Positions 48,104 to 60,106 of a DNA stretch of 64,000 nt are shown piece after piece. The stretch is from Hypericum androsaemum (lineage: Eukaryota; Streptophyta; Magnoliopsida; Malpighiales; Hypericaceae). Within the stretch, counting starts at the first letter, position 1. Each line of letters opens with the position of its first letter. Below the pieces are notes generated by a model, which saw nothing but the letters and a program-made list of their open reading frames with translations, searched no databases and was not told where the DNA came from. Position numbers and translations under genes: made by a program. The stretch covers positions 1,178,001-1,242,000 of the forward strand of contig OZ023199.1 in assembly GCA_963995505.1 (NCBI GenBank), written 5' to 3'.

Positions 48104-49251
48104 ATAGTTGAAACCATGTTTTGATGATGATATGATGTTTTAATTCAAGTAATTATGTGATTTATTTGGTTAAAATCGTATTAATTATGATTTTATTAAA
48201 AAATCATAATCTGTTGGACTTTAATGTAATAAATTTAAAACCAGCGGGACTAAATTAAATTTTTCCTAACCACGCGGCCAAATTCGCGCACGCCAAAACT
48301 TTAAGGTACTAATCTGAAATTGGACCGTTTACGTGGCACCTACGTGTCATGGACTTCGGTGCTATTTTTAAAAAACTTGGGGATTAAATTGAACTTTGTC
48401 CAAAAATCCTCAAATCGACAAAAAACCCTAATCGGGCGATTTAGGGCGATTTCGCCCCAAATCGATTTCCGTTGAATTCGTCAGAAATCTGACGTTTTCG
48501 ACGCCGTAACTCGACGATAGTCGATTCTCCGGCTTGTCCTCGACATTCCGATACCACTTTCGTGGATCGATGTCGTCGGAAAACGAAGATCGAAGCCGTC
48601 GACGCCGGAGATACGCGTAAGGGAGAAGACGACCGCGACAGAGAACGGCCGCACGACGGCCCGCGAGGCTGCTACGGACGTGCTCGCAAGGCCACGACGA
48701 ATCGACTGAAACCGGTCTCGGCCGTCGGATCGCCGTCGTTGCGCGACGGTCGTTGGCGGAGATTCGGTCGACTTCGGCGTCGCGCGGGAGAAGAGAGAGA
48801 AAGTGGAGGGGAAAATATGCAAGGGGCAAAATTGTAATTTCACGATTTTTCTCAAAAATATTTATACCCAGGTCACGAAAATCAAAAAACTGGTCGAATT
48901 GGCTTAGTTTGTTAGTTCGACCTAACCCGATTCATGGTCAATTTTGACTTAAGTTAAAATTGGACTTAAATGTTAGGTTTTTTCCTCTTTTAATTGAATA
49001 AAATCAGTTTTTATTCAATTAAAATCCAATAAATTGATAAAAATTTTGAGAAATTTTTGTCAATTAGGTTTATTAAAATTATAACGATATTTTTAATAAA
49101 CTTAAAAAGAAAATATTTTGGAACGAGTTCCGAGATATGTTAAATTTAACTAAAATCACACGAATTGGTCCATAGTATGATCATCAAAAGATTGAAAAAT
49201 TAATTTTTCAATCCTATTTTGGGAGAATATGAGAATTAACCCGAAATTGAA

Positions 49252-49854
49252 TTGCAATTATTGCAAGATTTGATGGCTAGTGGAGGAAGGTATCTGAACT
49301 TCTGTGCAACGGAACTTCGACAAAAGGTTCTGAAGTGCCGTTTACCGCTACGAGTGCCTAAGGATGACATGTATGTCATCGTTGAGCATATCGAGGCTGT
49401 TCGCCGGGAGATACAAGACTGCATCTGGGCCGGAGGTTATAATTATGGAGAGGACTGGCTCTCCATGTTTCGAGACCTCCTGGTCATGCTAAAAATCTGT
49501 GAAGATATGTGTGTGTTCTCGGAACCTGAGTTCAATACCCATAGAGATTCTCTCTATGGTCTGATCCACTATCTTGAGAAAAGGGGTCTTCGCAGAGAAA
49601 TGATATCTTCTCCTGTTCTGGAGCTGCGAAGCAGTTTAATCTTGAACCGCTACCTCGCTAAGGAATACTATTATAGTTTTCCTCCGCTCCTGATCATCTG
49701 GATTATGGAATCGATCCTGGTTCCGGCGGTGAACTTGGAATCCTTTGCCGGATCGTCCTCGCACCCGGTCCCCACAGGATGGTCCTCAGACCCGGATCCA
49801 GATATGTATCTGGATTTTCCTACCGGATCGCCTGGATATCCGATCCTCGTGTGA
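49252..49854 (+). CDS. Unrecognised 200-residue ORF between the PBS and gag of the Copia element
   Basis: An uninterrupted 200-codon frame in the unusually long (about 2.1 kb) leader of the element. It starts with an α-helical, charged region (LPLRVPKDDMYVIVEHIEAV, then RREIQDCIWAGGYNYGEDWL) with four Cys in the first 90 residues. It continues to a hydrophobic patch (FPPLLIIWIMESILVPAV, about 144-160) and ends in a Ser/Pro/Asp/Gly-rich tail (SSHPVPTGWSSDPDPDMYLD). I recognise no gag, protease, integrase, RT or known envelope motif. It could be an element-specific accessory protein, a captured host sequence or a chance ORF. The codon-like character and lack of stops, in an element where gag itself has a stop, make it worth noting. 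Confidence 0.4.
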   Translation: MQLLQDLMASGGRYLNFCATELRQKVLKCRLPLRVPKDDMYVIVEHIEAVRREIQDCIWAGGYNYGEDWLSMFRDLLVMLKICEDMCVFSEPEFNTHRDSLYGLIHYLEKRGLRREMISSPVLELRSSLILNRYLAKEYYYSFPPLLIIWIMESILVPAVNLESFAGSSSHPVPTGWSSDPDPDMYLDFPTGSPGYPILV

Positions 49855-50229
49855 TTATATGTTGTGTTTAACTGTCCCCATGTACATATGTTGTTTTTGG
49901 AAAATTTTTGTACAATAGGTTGAGACCTTGTCTGAGTTTTTGTGCATGTGTGAGCAAACTCAGAGTGTACAAATGCATGTGTCAAACATGTAATTAAATA
50001 AAGTTGTTTGTTTAATTGCTTCCACTTGAGTTTACTATCAATGAACTTTAAACGGTTGAAGTTTAAGATTAATACTTGAATGGTGAGGGGAAGCATGCCC
50101 GCGACCCACTTCGATTTTGAGATTAATCAATGACTTCTTATCGTTAAAAGTTATGAGTGATTAGTAAATTGAATCATATTGCCAAATCAAATTTCTAATA
50201 TGTTCTCATATTAAAAAATCTCTATAGAG

Positions 50230-51631
50230 ATGTCAGTTGCTTCTAGATCCATCATAGCTGAGTTAAACCGTGAGTTAAAACTCAACGGTGAAAACTATGA
50301 GAATTGGAGCATGAAAATCCAATATGTGCTTGAGGAACAAGAGGTTCTGGAGCACATATATGTGATAATGAATGAGTCTGAAGAAGGCACAACTGCTCAA
50401 CATAAGCGAGACAAAGAAGCTTATGTTATTTGGAAGAGAAAAAATACTACTGCTTGATTGATTTTGCTAAGTTCAATGATGGATGATGTTACCCAACAAT
50501 TTCGCGTGTGTGACAACGCGAAGGAGTTATGGGATGCTCTCAAACAAAAATTCGAAAAGCTTTCAGTGTCAAAGCTGCGTGCTTTGACTATAAGGTTTGA
50601 CAACTTTAAGAAGCGTCCGGAGGTTCCCATGAGGAAATATTTGAGAGTAATGTCTAATATGATCAGTGAACTAGATGAGGCTGGTCACGTACTTAGCAAC
50701 GAGCAGCAGATTCAAGCTGTCATCCGTTCTCTACCACCAAGTTGGGAACAGATGAAGATGAATCTTACCCATTCTGACCATTTGGTAACATTTGATGATG
50801 TTGCTAGACACCTTGAGCTGGAGGAAGATCGCCTCCTAGCTATGAAATCCCACCATGAAGCCCATTCGATTTGTTCGACTGGGAGTGGTGAGAAAAAGAA
50901 GAAAGGTAAAGGAAAGGGTAAGTATAAACAAACTCCAAAGGCTGAAAACCGTGGAACAAAGTTGGATGGCTCCAAGCTAAAAAGAACAAACGGTTTAACA
51001 TTTCAAAAGTGAAATGTTTTAACTGTCAACAGAAGGGACATTTTGCGAAAGATTGCAAGATGCCCAAGCAGGTACACCTAAACTCAATTGTGAGTAAGTT
51101 TTATGTATCCTCTTGTACCCTTCTAACTGAATCACATTCTATGTGGGTGATTGATTCAGGAGCGACAGACCATGTAGCTAGAGACCGTTGTTCGTTCGTT
51201 GAATACAGGCGGTTGTCGGTTGGAGCAAAAACTATTTTTGTTGGTAACAACTCGTGCGTAAATGTGAAAGGCTTGGGCACTTGTAAATTACACCTTCGTG
51301 GTGGTCGTGCCCTTCTTTATATGACATGTTGTTTGCTCCAGACATTCGAAAGAACCTGATCTCAGTTTTGGCCTTAATGTCTTTAGGTTTTCGGTTGTCA
51401 TTTGAGGACGACACCGTTAGATTATTTTTGGATGATGCCTATTTTGGCCTTGGATATATATCAGAAGGTTTTTTGATTCTAGATATCAATCCTTGTGAAA
51501 GCTTTTCCTTAGTCACTAGTTCAAACTCATCAGAGGATGATATTAAACTATGGCATTCTAGACTAAGCCACATCGATCAGGATCGTTTAAACTGTCTAGC
51601 TAAGGTAGGACTGCTGGACAGAAAATCTTAA
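50230..51631 (+). pseudogene. Copia gag-protease-pre-integrase remnant, broken and truncated
   Basis: Gag begins MSVASRSIIAELNRELKLNG (50230), with the UBN2/Retrotran_gag region (NYENWSMKIQYVLEE, CDNAKELWDALKQKFEK, LPPSWEQMK). A TGA stop at 50455-50457 interrupts gag, and frame changes near 51010 and 51330 split the rest. The zinc knuckle CFNCQQKGHFAKDC (CX2CX4HX4C) is complete, and the aspartic protease motif WVIDSGATDHV keeps its D-S-G. The GAG-pre-integrase block (LWHSRLSHI) follows; then the element ends abruptly near 51631, without integrase core, reverse transcriptase or 3' LTR. It is not functional as it stands. Confidence 0.88.
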
Positions 51632-52040
51632 ACCGCCTCCAAAACCTTCAGCTCCAAGTCTCAATCTCGAGAGATCCGCTTCAAGTTATTTGTTCCTAAT
51701 ATGACGGGATCCTCTTGGCTCAGTACAAGCCGTCTTCCTTAAATGAGCAGATCCCGTCCTCGAATAGGAAGCTTTCAAAATGTGACGACCAAGCAATCGC
51801 GGCCTAAAGAGGAACTTACCAAGTCTTGCCAAATATTGAGAATCTCGGCTCAAGTTAGGAAAATATAGATCGACTTGTCCTTCTCGAATCCCCCATGCAA
51901 AATCTTGTCTACAGTCCGTCATCCCCCAAAAAGGACATCTCGCCAGGCCCAAAGTGAATCCCAAAACGGACTCAAGCTAACGGCCTCATCAACCAAAGTG
52001 GACTTACTCCTGAAATTGCCTTCCCGCCTATGAAGGTCAA

Positions 52041-52280
52041 ATGGGCTTCTCGCCTTCGGCTACCCGCCTTCGGCCTCTCGCCTTCGGCCTCCTGCCTTCA
52101 TGGTCTCTCACCTTTGGCTTCTCACCTTCGGCCTCCCGCCTTCGTGGCCTCTCGCCTTCGACCTCTCATTCGGCCTCTTGCCACTCGGCCTCTCGCCGTA
52201 GACTTCTCGCCATAGGCCTCTCGCTCGGCCTCTCGCCGTAGGCCTCTCACTCGACCTCTTGCCGTAGGCTTCTCGCTTGG
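52041..52280. repeat. Imperfect array of CTCGCCTTCGGCCT-like units
   Basis: Units of roughly 14-18 bp (GCCTTCGGCCTCTCGCC and variants such as GCCGTAGGCCTCTCGC) repeat through the interval. They are the source of the low-complexity ORFs seen in this stretch. Confidence 0.85.
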
Positions 52281-52446
52281 AATCTGGAATCATCTTCCCA
52301 CCTACAAGCATGGAGCAAGAGGCGGGCCTTACCACCTTTAACTCGAAACGGGCCTTACCGCCTTAAAGTCCAACGCGGACTTAAACGGCCACTTCAAGTG
52401 GGCCGAGTGGTCCAACTCGGACATCCTACTTAGCGGGCCGAGGTGC

Positions 52447-52690
52447 CCAACTCAGACATATCGACCTCACAAGCCGAAGCGTCCAACCCGGACATATCAC
52501 TTCATGGATCAAGGCACCTTACTCTGATATATCGACTTCACGTACTGAAGTGCCCAACCCGGACATATCGACTTCATGTACCGAAGTGTCTAACCCAGAC
52601 ATATCGACTTCACGGACTGAAGTGTCCAACCTGGATATATCGACCTCACGGGCCAAAGAGCTCGGTGTTCACCCGGACATCCAACTTCGA
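52447..52690. repeat. 36-bp tandem array, about 6-7 copies
   Basis: The unit contains CCCAACCCGGACATATCGAC then TTCA(C/T)GxACxGAAGTG. Copies vary by a few bases. A separate array of about three 26-bp units (GGACTTCAAGGATGGGGCGC) follows at 52728-52815. Confidence 0.88.
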
Positions 52691-53420
52691 GGGCACAACC
52701 CGGACATCTCAGATGACTTCAGAGATAGGACATCCACTCGGACTTCAAGGATGGGGCGCCCACTCAAACTTCAAGGATGGGACGCCCACTCGGACTTCAC
52801 GGATGGGGCGTCCACCTTCGAACTCAGAGCAAATATCTATGTTAAACTATATTTTTGACCTCCTTCTGCTCCGAATCAGAAAATGTTGTAAACTAAAGAG
52901 TTGTATATCCACGTCTTAGATTTTCATAGAAACTTGAATCGTCTCATTTTGATCTACAGATAGAAAGTTATGATCATTTTACTGAGGAGTATTACCCAGG
53001 CAAGCTAGAAGCTGACCGAACTGGGAGCTTTGGTCTTGGAAGCCGTCTATCATCACCGGTTTCGACCAAGTAAGACTATCTTCAGACTCGATGGAGGAAA
53101 GATCATCGACAACCTCTTTCCAACTCAAAACCGGAAGTGATTACTTTGAGACAACACCACCCACCGATCACTTTCAGACCACATCGGTCACCGGTCAACC
53201 GGTCACCCGATCACCTTGCGACCACACCGGGTATCTCAAAATATATTGACAATGTCGAGATTATTTTTATACCTCAACAAATATCAAGAGGGAAAAATAA
53301 ACAAACCTCCATTGCCAGGAATCAATGCAGATGTGAACGATGAGGGGCTTCAACCAGGAAAAATGAGTAAGTGAGGATGATGGGGGGTTATGGGAAAATT
53401 TTAGGGATTTATTTGGGCTA

Positions 53421-53944
53421 CCAAATCCCTACACGATTCTGGGGCGTAATTTGGGGGATTTTATTTTTAAACAGATTTAACCTTTCTCTCTCCAGTATTC
53501 GCGCCAAATAAATCAAAAGGGGATATGGGGTCTAAGATGGGTAGAAAGAAAAAAAAATCCCAGCTACTGTTCGATCAGGTCTAATTTTAAATAAACCCCA
53601 TCTGACGGCCCATTAGAACTCCAGGCCCGTTCTAGTGAAAATAGAACGTTCAGGACAAAATCCATTTTCAGTGGAACAGCTCATGTTTAGGGTAAAAATA
53701 GGATTAGTAAGAATCGCCTAATTAGGGCAACCGGAGATGTGGAGATCGAGCGCCTGCTCAAGTCGTGCTTCACTTAGGAGCAGATCTGGCCCCCATCTGG
53801 GTGGGTGTTGAGGGAGTCGTTCCCGAATTCCTGTGGACAGAAATGACGGGTGAAGGGGTCTACCATCGAAGAAGAAGAACGAAACGACAAGTCCCTGTGG
53901 ACAACACCTGTCCACTAATTATTTTTAAAGATGCAGTTTTTTTT
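53421..53944. other. Repeat-flank sequence of unknown origin
   Basis: No gene recognised. The part from about 53720 is GC-richer and may be the interior of the transposon whose end lies at 53945-54110. Confidence 0.3.
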
Positions 53945-54110
53945 AAAAAAATTATCGAGATGACGTCACATGCTATGAGGAAGAAGAAGAGATGATGTTA
54001 GTGATTTTTTTTTAACTTTTTGTTCTAAGGGTATTTTGGTCATTTTATTGACAAAAATGAAAAAAAAGAGCTGCTAACGTGTGTCAGGGACCCGAAAGTA
54101 TAATAAAATC
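53945..54110. mobile_element. End fragment related to the Pack-MULE-like element at 34335-35581
   Basis: TTGTTCTAAGGGTATTTTGGTCATTT, GACAAAAATGA, AGAGCTGCTAACGTG and GACCCGAAAGTATAATAAAA repeat, in the same order, the right arm of the 35-kb element (35395-35495). The outermost part and the opposite arm are missing. Confidence 0.75.
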
Positions 54111-54131
54111 AAATATGAGAGACACATGTAA

Positions 54132-54625
54132 TATTATTACTTGTAATAGTTAAGCAATCACGGTAATCTCTTCGAAAAGACCTTATGTACTAAACCAATC
54201 TTTTTTCATAATCTATTCGAAACAGTTGATGATTGTAGTTAAATACTTGATCGTTTAGGCTTTACTGGACAGTTTCTTCTGGTGGGAGGCTTTATCCTAT
54301 AGTTCGCATCCACGCGAGGGTCTGACTTTTGAGAGATTTAAGAGAATATTGAGGTTTACTTGGTACTTAATATTTTGTTTTTGGGTGGAAGGTAATTAGT
54401 GTCACCGAAAAGATACATTTTTCTAAATGATCAGCTTGATGATCGAAGTGAATATACGAATAATTGCTTAATTTTTTTTGAGTATCATGTTGTTAGAAAA
54501 AAAGTTAATAAATGTATTTATAAGTGTTAAAAATTTGAATATATATTATCTTAAAATTGAGCACCGTATCGTCTATTATTACTTGTAATAGTTAACCAAT
54601 CACGGTAATCTCTTCGAAAAGACAC
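54132..54625. repeat. About 50-bp direct repeat 440 bp apart
   Basis: TATTATTACTTGTAATAGTT, then AA(G/C)CAATCACGGTAATC and TCTTCGAAAAGAC, occur at about 54133-54182 and 54575-54624. The intervening sequence is AT-rich non-coding DNA. Confidence 0.8.
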
Positions 54626-57325
54626 ATGGTGTACCTGTAATAAGGTCTTTTTTAAGTCCTGTGAATGATTATCTCACTTATTTCCGATGTTACCTTGCGT
54701 ACCCAACGTCCATGCACAATTATTCATTCTTTCTTATTTTCCACTTTTCCCATGTTGTCTTGTCTTTTTTTTTTTGATGAAATAGATTTTATTAATAGTT
54801 TAACTATTTACAAATTACACATGTAAGTATGAGATTATAGTTACACATGTTCTATTCTGGGTCTTGCTTGGAGTTTTCAAGTGTTATTGTTGTACGCTAC
54901 TCTCCTTATTGTTTAATAAAGTTTTATTTACCTCTTAAAAAAAATCTCGCTGAAAATTTGTGATAGAAAACGACAACAAGAAAAATAGATTATTGTCATT
55001 ATCGCTCTAAGAACAATTGTACACTTCCCGAATATCATGTAGTAGTTCTTCAAAAAAAATATCATGTAGCACAAGAACTCCAAATATCGGAAAAAAAACA
55101 TTAGAGAGATCTAAACCAGAAATGTCGTGGCCTGCAGCTTCAGGCGAAGGAAAGCCCATGTGACCCAAAACACCCGATGCCCTTCCCATCAGAATTGATT
55201 GACCAAACCCCCCAAGAACATGTTCATTAATTTCAGCTGAGCAAATCTTGGACAAAAAGGACCATTTCGTCATTTATCCCCATCGGCGTCACGTGAAGAA
55301 ACTGCCACAGGTGATGTCACTTTCGTAATTCCCTCCCAAATCCTGGGGCACTTCCCTACTGGAACATGCATATTATAAACTCATTTTCCATTCCTTCCCT
55401 GAGCATTGTTTGGCTTCTCGGTATCGTCCTCTGCCCTTAAAACCATTACAAGTTGGAATTGTTGCAAAAAAATGAGAGACTGTCCGTGCTTCTTCTTGCC
55501 ACCTGCCACGTCTCCTCCTCCATCAGAGATGGTACGAATCTTACACACTAATTAATAATCTACTAGTTCGAAATTGGATTATTTAAGAAAGCAAAAGGTT
55601 ATCGTAATATCTGATTCTAACTAATTTGGATTTAAATTTCAAAGTTTGAAGTGCTATCCAGATTAAATAAGTTCCGAACTCCTTGTATTTTCTTTACGAC
55701 GAGAGACTTGGCAATGAATTAAGATTCTTATTTTTTTAATATCTGGTATTAACATATGTATCTTTTACACCTATAAGAATTAAATCTATTTTTTTTCATT
55801 TGAACCAACTTTCAATCGGAATTAAGTTTCTTCTTTTGCCAAGGCATGAAATTGACGGCACCAATGGAGAAATCCTCTTTTTACAAAGACATGACTATTA
55901 TTTTTTGGTGAATATGGTGCGCATTGGGCAAAGATATGACTATTTTGTGTCTTTATAATTAAATTCCCTGCTGGGTTTTGTTCTGGCCCATGAGCTAATT
56001 CGGCCCCACTAATTGGCTGATTATACCAAAGGTGCACATGAAGTCTCGTGACCTTATCTCGGGATTAGTACCGAGATTAGCTATATTAAGTTTTACAGCT
56101 AAGACTACCATAAATAGCACCTGCGTAAACTGAATAATTTTAGTTTATATGATCCGGAATTCAGAATCTATATTTGAATCGGATAAAATATACTCAAATT
56201 GTATATATATTAAGTGTAAAGTTCCTTTTCGTATATCTGAAGAAAACACAGAAAGATGGTCAGAAAACACAATTATTCTTACATTAAAAAGGTTATAGGT
56301 ATTTTTCCACCACGTGTAATCCGGATCGGGCCAAACTGAGTTCTTGTTAATTAAAATCACATGAACTTAATTGATCATTCAAAATGTACTACTCTCCCTC
56401 ACGTTGAGCGCCGCCCAGACTTGCGCCCAGGATGAGCGCCTTAACATCTCATCTTGTCTTTGCTCTTAATTACGTGAAGATGTTGAGTGTTGGGAACAGA
56501 AGACTTACGTGAGAAGAAGAAGAGGTAGTCGCGTGGTTGGAGTTTGGAGTAGTTTTAATTTTGGTTCACAATTATATAACGGATAGTTTTCGATTAGCTT
56601 GATGTAGTAATTACATGGTTCAAAGGTAGTATCCCAACTCCAAATGAATTTATCGGTGATAGTTATATGATATTTATCACAGGGAATAAGGGTTGCTGTT
56701 TTACTGGTTAGGTAGGTTTCATATATGATATATGATGATGAAGTTATAGTTTAATTTGTCCCGAATCGAGCTGCCTCTGGAGCAAAAAAGCAATTATGGA
56801 AGATAAATTACATTGGTTCCGCATTTGGTCGTCCGCTAGAAATCCCAAATGTGCCCGTGTCGCCGGATTAGGGAGTATGGGCCCACGAGCTATGGAAATG
56901 CTAATCTAGTTTGGGCCTCTAAATCCCAAATAGACTCCCGAAGCCTAACCAACCACGTTCCCGAAAAGGCGTTAACCGTCCAGATCATTAGAACCTTCTC
57001 CAAATCGAACGGCCAAGATACTCGCGGCAATCCTAAGCCAACACCCAAACTCACGTGTTAATAACCAATTGCCACTGTTAGATCCTCATCTATGCCACCC
57101 AGACAACCATCCAACCCACGGCTAACCCTATGCTCGACCGCACCAGATCCAGATTTCCAAAACTAAACTAGGGTGCGTGACCCGATTTCCCACGACCCCA
57201 CGACCCCACTATAAAACCCTCCTCCAAAATAAATTTTAGAAATTCCTCTTTTCCTTGTTTTTAGCCCTATTTTTTTAATTTTCCAAACCGCGGACACCCC
57301 GCCGCCGCCGCAACCGAATCTTTCC
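54626..57325. other. Intergenic region upstream of the Ran pseudogene
   Basis: No confident gene. A TATA-like TATTATAAAC at about 55371 precedes a 20-codon ATG frame at 55471, but no continuation was found. A TATA box (CTATAAAACC, about 57209) and C-rich leader before 57326 look like a retained Ran-gene promoter. Confidence 0.4.
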
Positions 57326-58662
57326 ATGGTATCTCTCTCTCTCTAGCGCTTTCTCTCTCTTCGATTTCGCGTTTCCTTGTCTTGGACTCGATCTGATTCA
57401 ACGTCGCCGTTTTGTGTCTTTCTTTTAGGCGCTGCCGAATCAGCAGACTGTTAAGTACAAGCTTGTGATTGTCGGTGACGGTGGTACAGGTACCTCATTC
57501 GATCCCCTTTTTCTCTTTTCAATTAATCACTATTTTGGCGATAATTGATTTAGGTTTTTTTGGTGATTTTTATCTGCTTGGTATCTCTTGATCAGAGCCT
57601 TGATTTTTGGTTTGGATATATTTTTTCAGGGAAAACAACCTTCGTGAAGAGGCATCTCACCGGAGAGTTCGAGAAGAGATACGAGCGTAAGTTGGATTAT
57701 CGGACCATCTGCTTATTTTTTGGATTGATTTGACGGGGTTGTCTGTCTGATTATGGTGGTGTTTGGTTTGCAGCAACTATTGAAGTGGATGTCCATCCCA
57801 TTGACTTGGAAAGATTCGCTTCTACTGCTGGGACACTGCTGGCCAGAGGAATCCTCGTGGTCTTAGACGTGCATACTAGTGAGTATGGTTGTTTGTTTTG
57901 ATTTTCCACTCAGCTTTCTTTATGTTCGACCGGCCAGTTGCTAATTATTATTGCTTTTGCAGCATCCATGGTCAATGCGCTATTATCATGTTTGACGTCA
58001 CTGAAAGGCTGACCTATAAGAATGCCCCAACTTGGCATAGGGATCTTTGCGGGTAGTTACATACAACAACTAAACTAAATTATTATGAGGAATCCCATGG
58101 CTCTTAACTTATTATTATTTCTCCTCCAGGGCCTGTGGGAAGATTCCTATTGTTCTTTGCGGTTGATCTGGAGGAGAACAGGCAGGTGATGGCCAGGAAA
58201 GTTAATTTCCACCACAAAAAGAAGAATTTGCACTACTATGAGATTTCGGCAAAGAGCAACTATAACCTTGAAAAGCCCTTCCTCCATCTTGCCCGGAAAC
58301 TAGCCGGGTAAAGTTCCATACCCTACCTTGTTCAACAGCTTCTTGCTTTTGCATTCAGATCAATGATCTATATTTACTTAATCATCTTCTCTTTGCAGGG
58401 ATGCCAACCTGCATTTTGTTGAGTCTCCTGCTTTGGCTCCTCCCGAGGTGCAAATCAACCTCACCGCACAGTACGTTCATCTGCATCCATCCTGCTCTTA
58501 TATGCTCTTCTGCAAACGCTTTTTACTTAACTAGTCCTTTTGCGCTAAGCACAGTCTTCTGACACAATCATTTATTGGTACTAATACAGTCATGAGGCTG
58601 AGGTTGCTGCTGCTGCCAGTCAACCTCTTCCAGACGTCGATGGTGATGACACATTCAAGTGA
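57326..58662 (+). pseudogene. RAN: Ran GTPase pseudogene with introns retained
   Basis: Ran directs nucleocytoplasmic transport and spindle assembly. Eight exons at normal Ran positions can be traced: 57326-57328 (ATG alone, as in plant Ran genes), 57429-57489, 57630-57686, 57774-57878, 57963-58052, 58130-58307, 58399-58470 and 58590-58662. The P-loop GDGGTGKTTF and DTAGQ-coding DNA remain. Damage compared with family knowledge: about five residues before KLVIVGDGG are missing; around 57812 about 13 bases covering the FTNC segment are lost, shifting the frame to a stop at 58010; and at 58164 the Asn-Lys of the NKVD guanine-specificity motif is lost, with a TGA. The residues after DTAGQ are also altered. 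The C-terminal exon still encodes HEAEVAAAASQPLPD. Because the introns are kept, it arose by DNA duplication, not retrotransposition. A truncated small protein could still be made. Confidence 0.88.
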
Positions 58663-60042
58663 AGATCTTTGAGTGCAGTTTGTTATCGAAGTGGTGGCTT
58701 TATTTTTATGGGTTTTGATGATGAGGATTGTTTCCTTGGAGATGTACCAGTATAGACTGAATCATTTTAGTGTCTTTCATATATGGTGACATCTCTCTTC
58801 ACTGTAGCTTAGCCTAAGTTGGGTCCCTAAACTGGAGGGCAAAATGCCAATGCCCAGACAGAGGTTTACTAGCAGTGACCTGTTTGTATTCCGAGTGTGA
58901 AGTGTTGATAGCCTAAGGGTCCAAACCGCAATCTCCCAAAATTCCATGTGGTAGCATTACTGTTGGGCCAAACAAAGGCTTACTGATTTGTGATCTACCT
59001 TTCTGTCTTCTGGTGGTAAGAAGATTTCTTGGACTTCTCCTCACGTATTCTTGCTTTTAAGTCAATAATCGCGTTCGTCCTTGTTAATCTAACTTTTAAA
59101 GAAGTTTTGGTGTACTTCCCAAGAAAATCAATTTGAAGACTATCGCGTAATTTTAGTTTAAAGTTTGAATAATATTCAAGCTATATCACATGATATTATG
59201 AATGTAAATCATAATAAAGAATTTGAGATTATACATCTAGAGAGAGAATAAACTTGTTTTGACATTAGATTTATATTGACACTCATGAATATATAAAATA
59301 TGATCAAACATGATCGCGGACGTGGCCGGATGCTATGTGTTCGATGACAGCTGTAGCGGCACATTTGGAGGCTGCCATTGAAATATTAAATATTAAATAT
59401 TGGTAGCTCCCAGACATTTTTAGTTATCACCCCACCAGCTATTGTTCATCAACAAATCACCTGGATGCATAATTGATATGGGTACCGAATTCCCAAGGTA
59501 CACTTTCAGCTCTTCTACATTTTTATGAAGAAATTGTTTCTTAGTTTTCTACGACATTCTTGTATTGCTTCCTTGCACATAGATGGAAAGTTAATTATAA
59601 AAGCAGTACAATTTTAAAAGAATAATACTATTGAGTCTTGCGGGCCTCTTCAATACAGCAAATCTCCATCGCTGGATACTTCGAAGATTAATCAGAATTC
59701 AGAAACATCGAATAAATTTGGAATAGTCAATTTAGTAAATATTATGATATATATATTTTCGTAAAAAACAAGATCGAAATTTTTACGTTGTTTTAGTATA
59801 ATTTTGACGTCATTTCGAAAAGAATTAAAAGTTTAATGTGAATAGTGTTCAAGTCCTAACTAAACTACCCTAATGCGAGTTTCGAATTGGTTGTATTTTA
59901 ATATGATTATATGGTTTTTAAATTTTATTTGAATTGGATACATTATTAGTTTAAAATTATATAAAATTTGAAAATTGTATAATTTTTAGTTAATGATATT
60001 TATTATGGATTGTTTTGCAAATTTCTTTTGAGAAACAGAAAT
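58663..60042. other. 3' flank of the Ran pseudogene and AT-rich spacer
   Basis: The first about 150 bp look like a former 3' UTR. No gene beyond it. Confidence 0.4.

Positions 60043-60102
<60 letters not shown>
60043..60102. repeat. (TA)n microsatellite
   Basis: About 60 bp of perfect AT dinucleotides. Confidence 0.95.

Positions 60103-60106
<4 letters not shown>

Larger units (their letters stand above)
51632..53420. repeat. Tandem-repeat-rich, LTR-like sequence truncating the Copia element
   Basis: Sequence character changes sharply after the Copia break. There are no genuine ORFs. It contains a TCGCCTTCGGCCTC-type array, a 36-bp array and a 26-bp array, then unique C/A-rich DNA to about 53400. 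Such simple arrays are common in LTRs or untranslated regions of Gypsy elements, but no LTR ends, PBS or polymerase motif were found, so the class is unknown. Confidence 0.4.

Noticed and set aside
48428..48855. Overlapping 90-133 codon ORFs on both strands in the Copia leader
   Set aside because: Several overlapping frames in a short CG-rich stretch with Arg/Ser-rich products; typical chance ORFs, no domain.
52030..52858. ORFs of 61-158 codons over the tandem arrays
   Set aside because: Low-complexity translations of simple repeats.
55007..55273. Minus-strand 88-codon ORF (MTKWSFLSKICSAEINEHV...)
   Set aside because: Protein-like composition but no recognisable motif, no promoter or splice context and no second copy in the window; not enough to call a gene.
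55471..55540. Short ATG frame MRDCPCFFLPPATSPPPSEM after a TATA-like box, ending at a GTACGA donor-like site
   Set aside because: Could be a first exon, but no acceptor or following exon could be found up to the Ran pseudogene.
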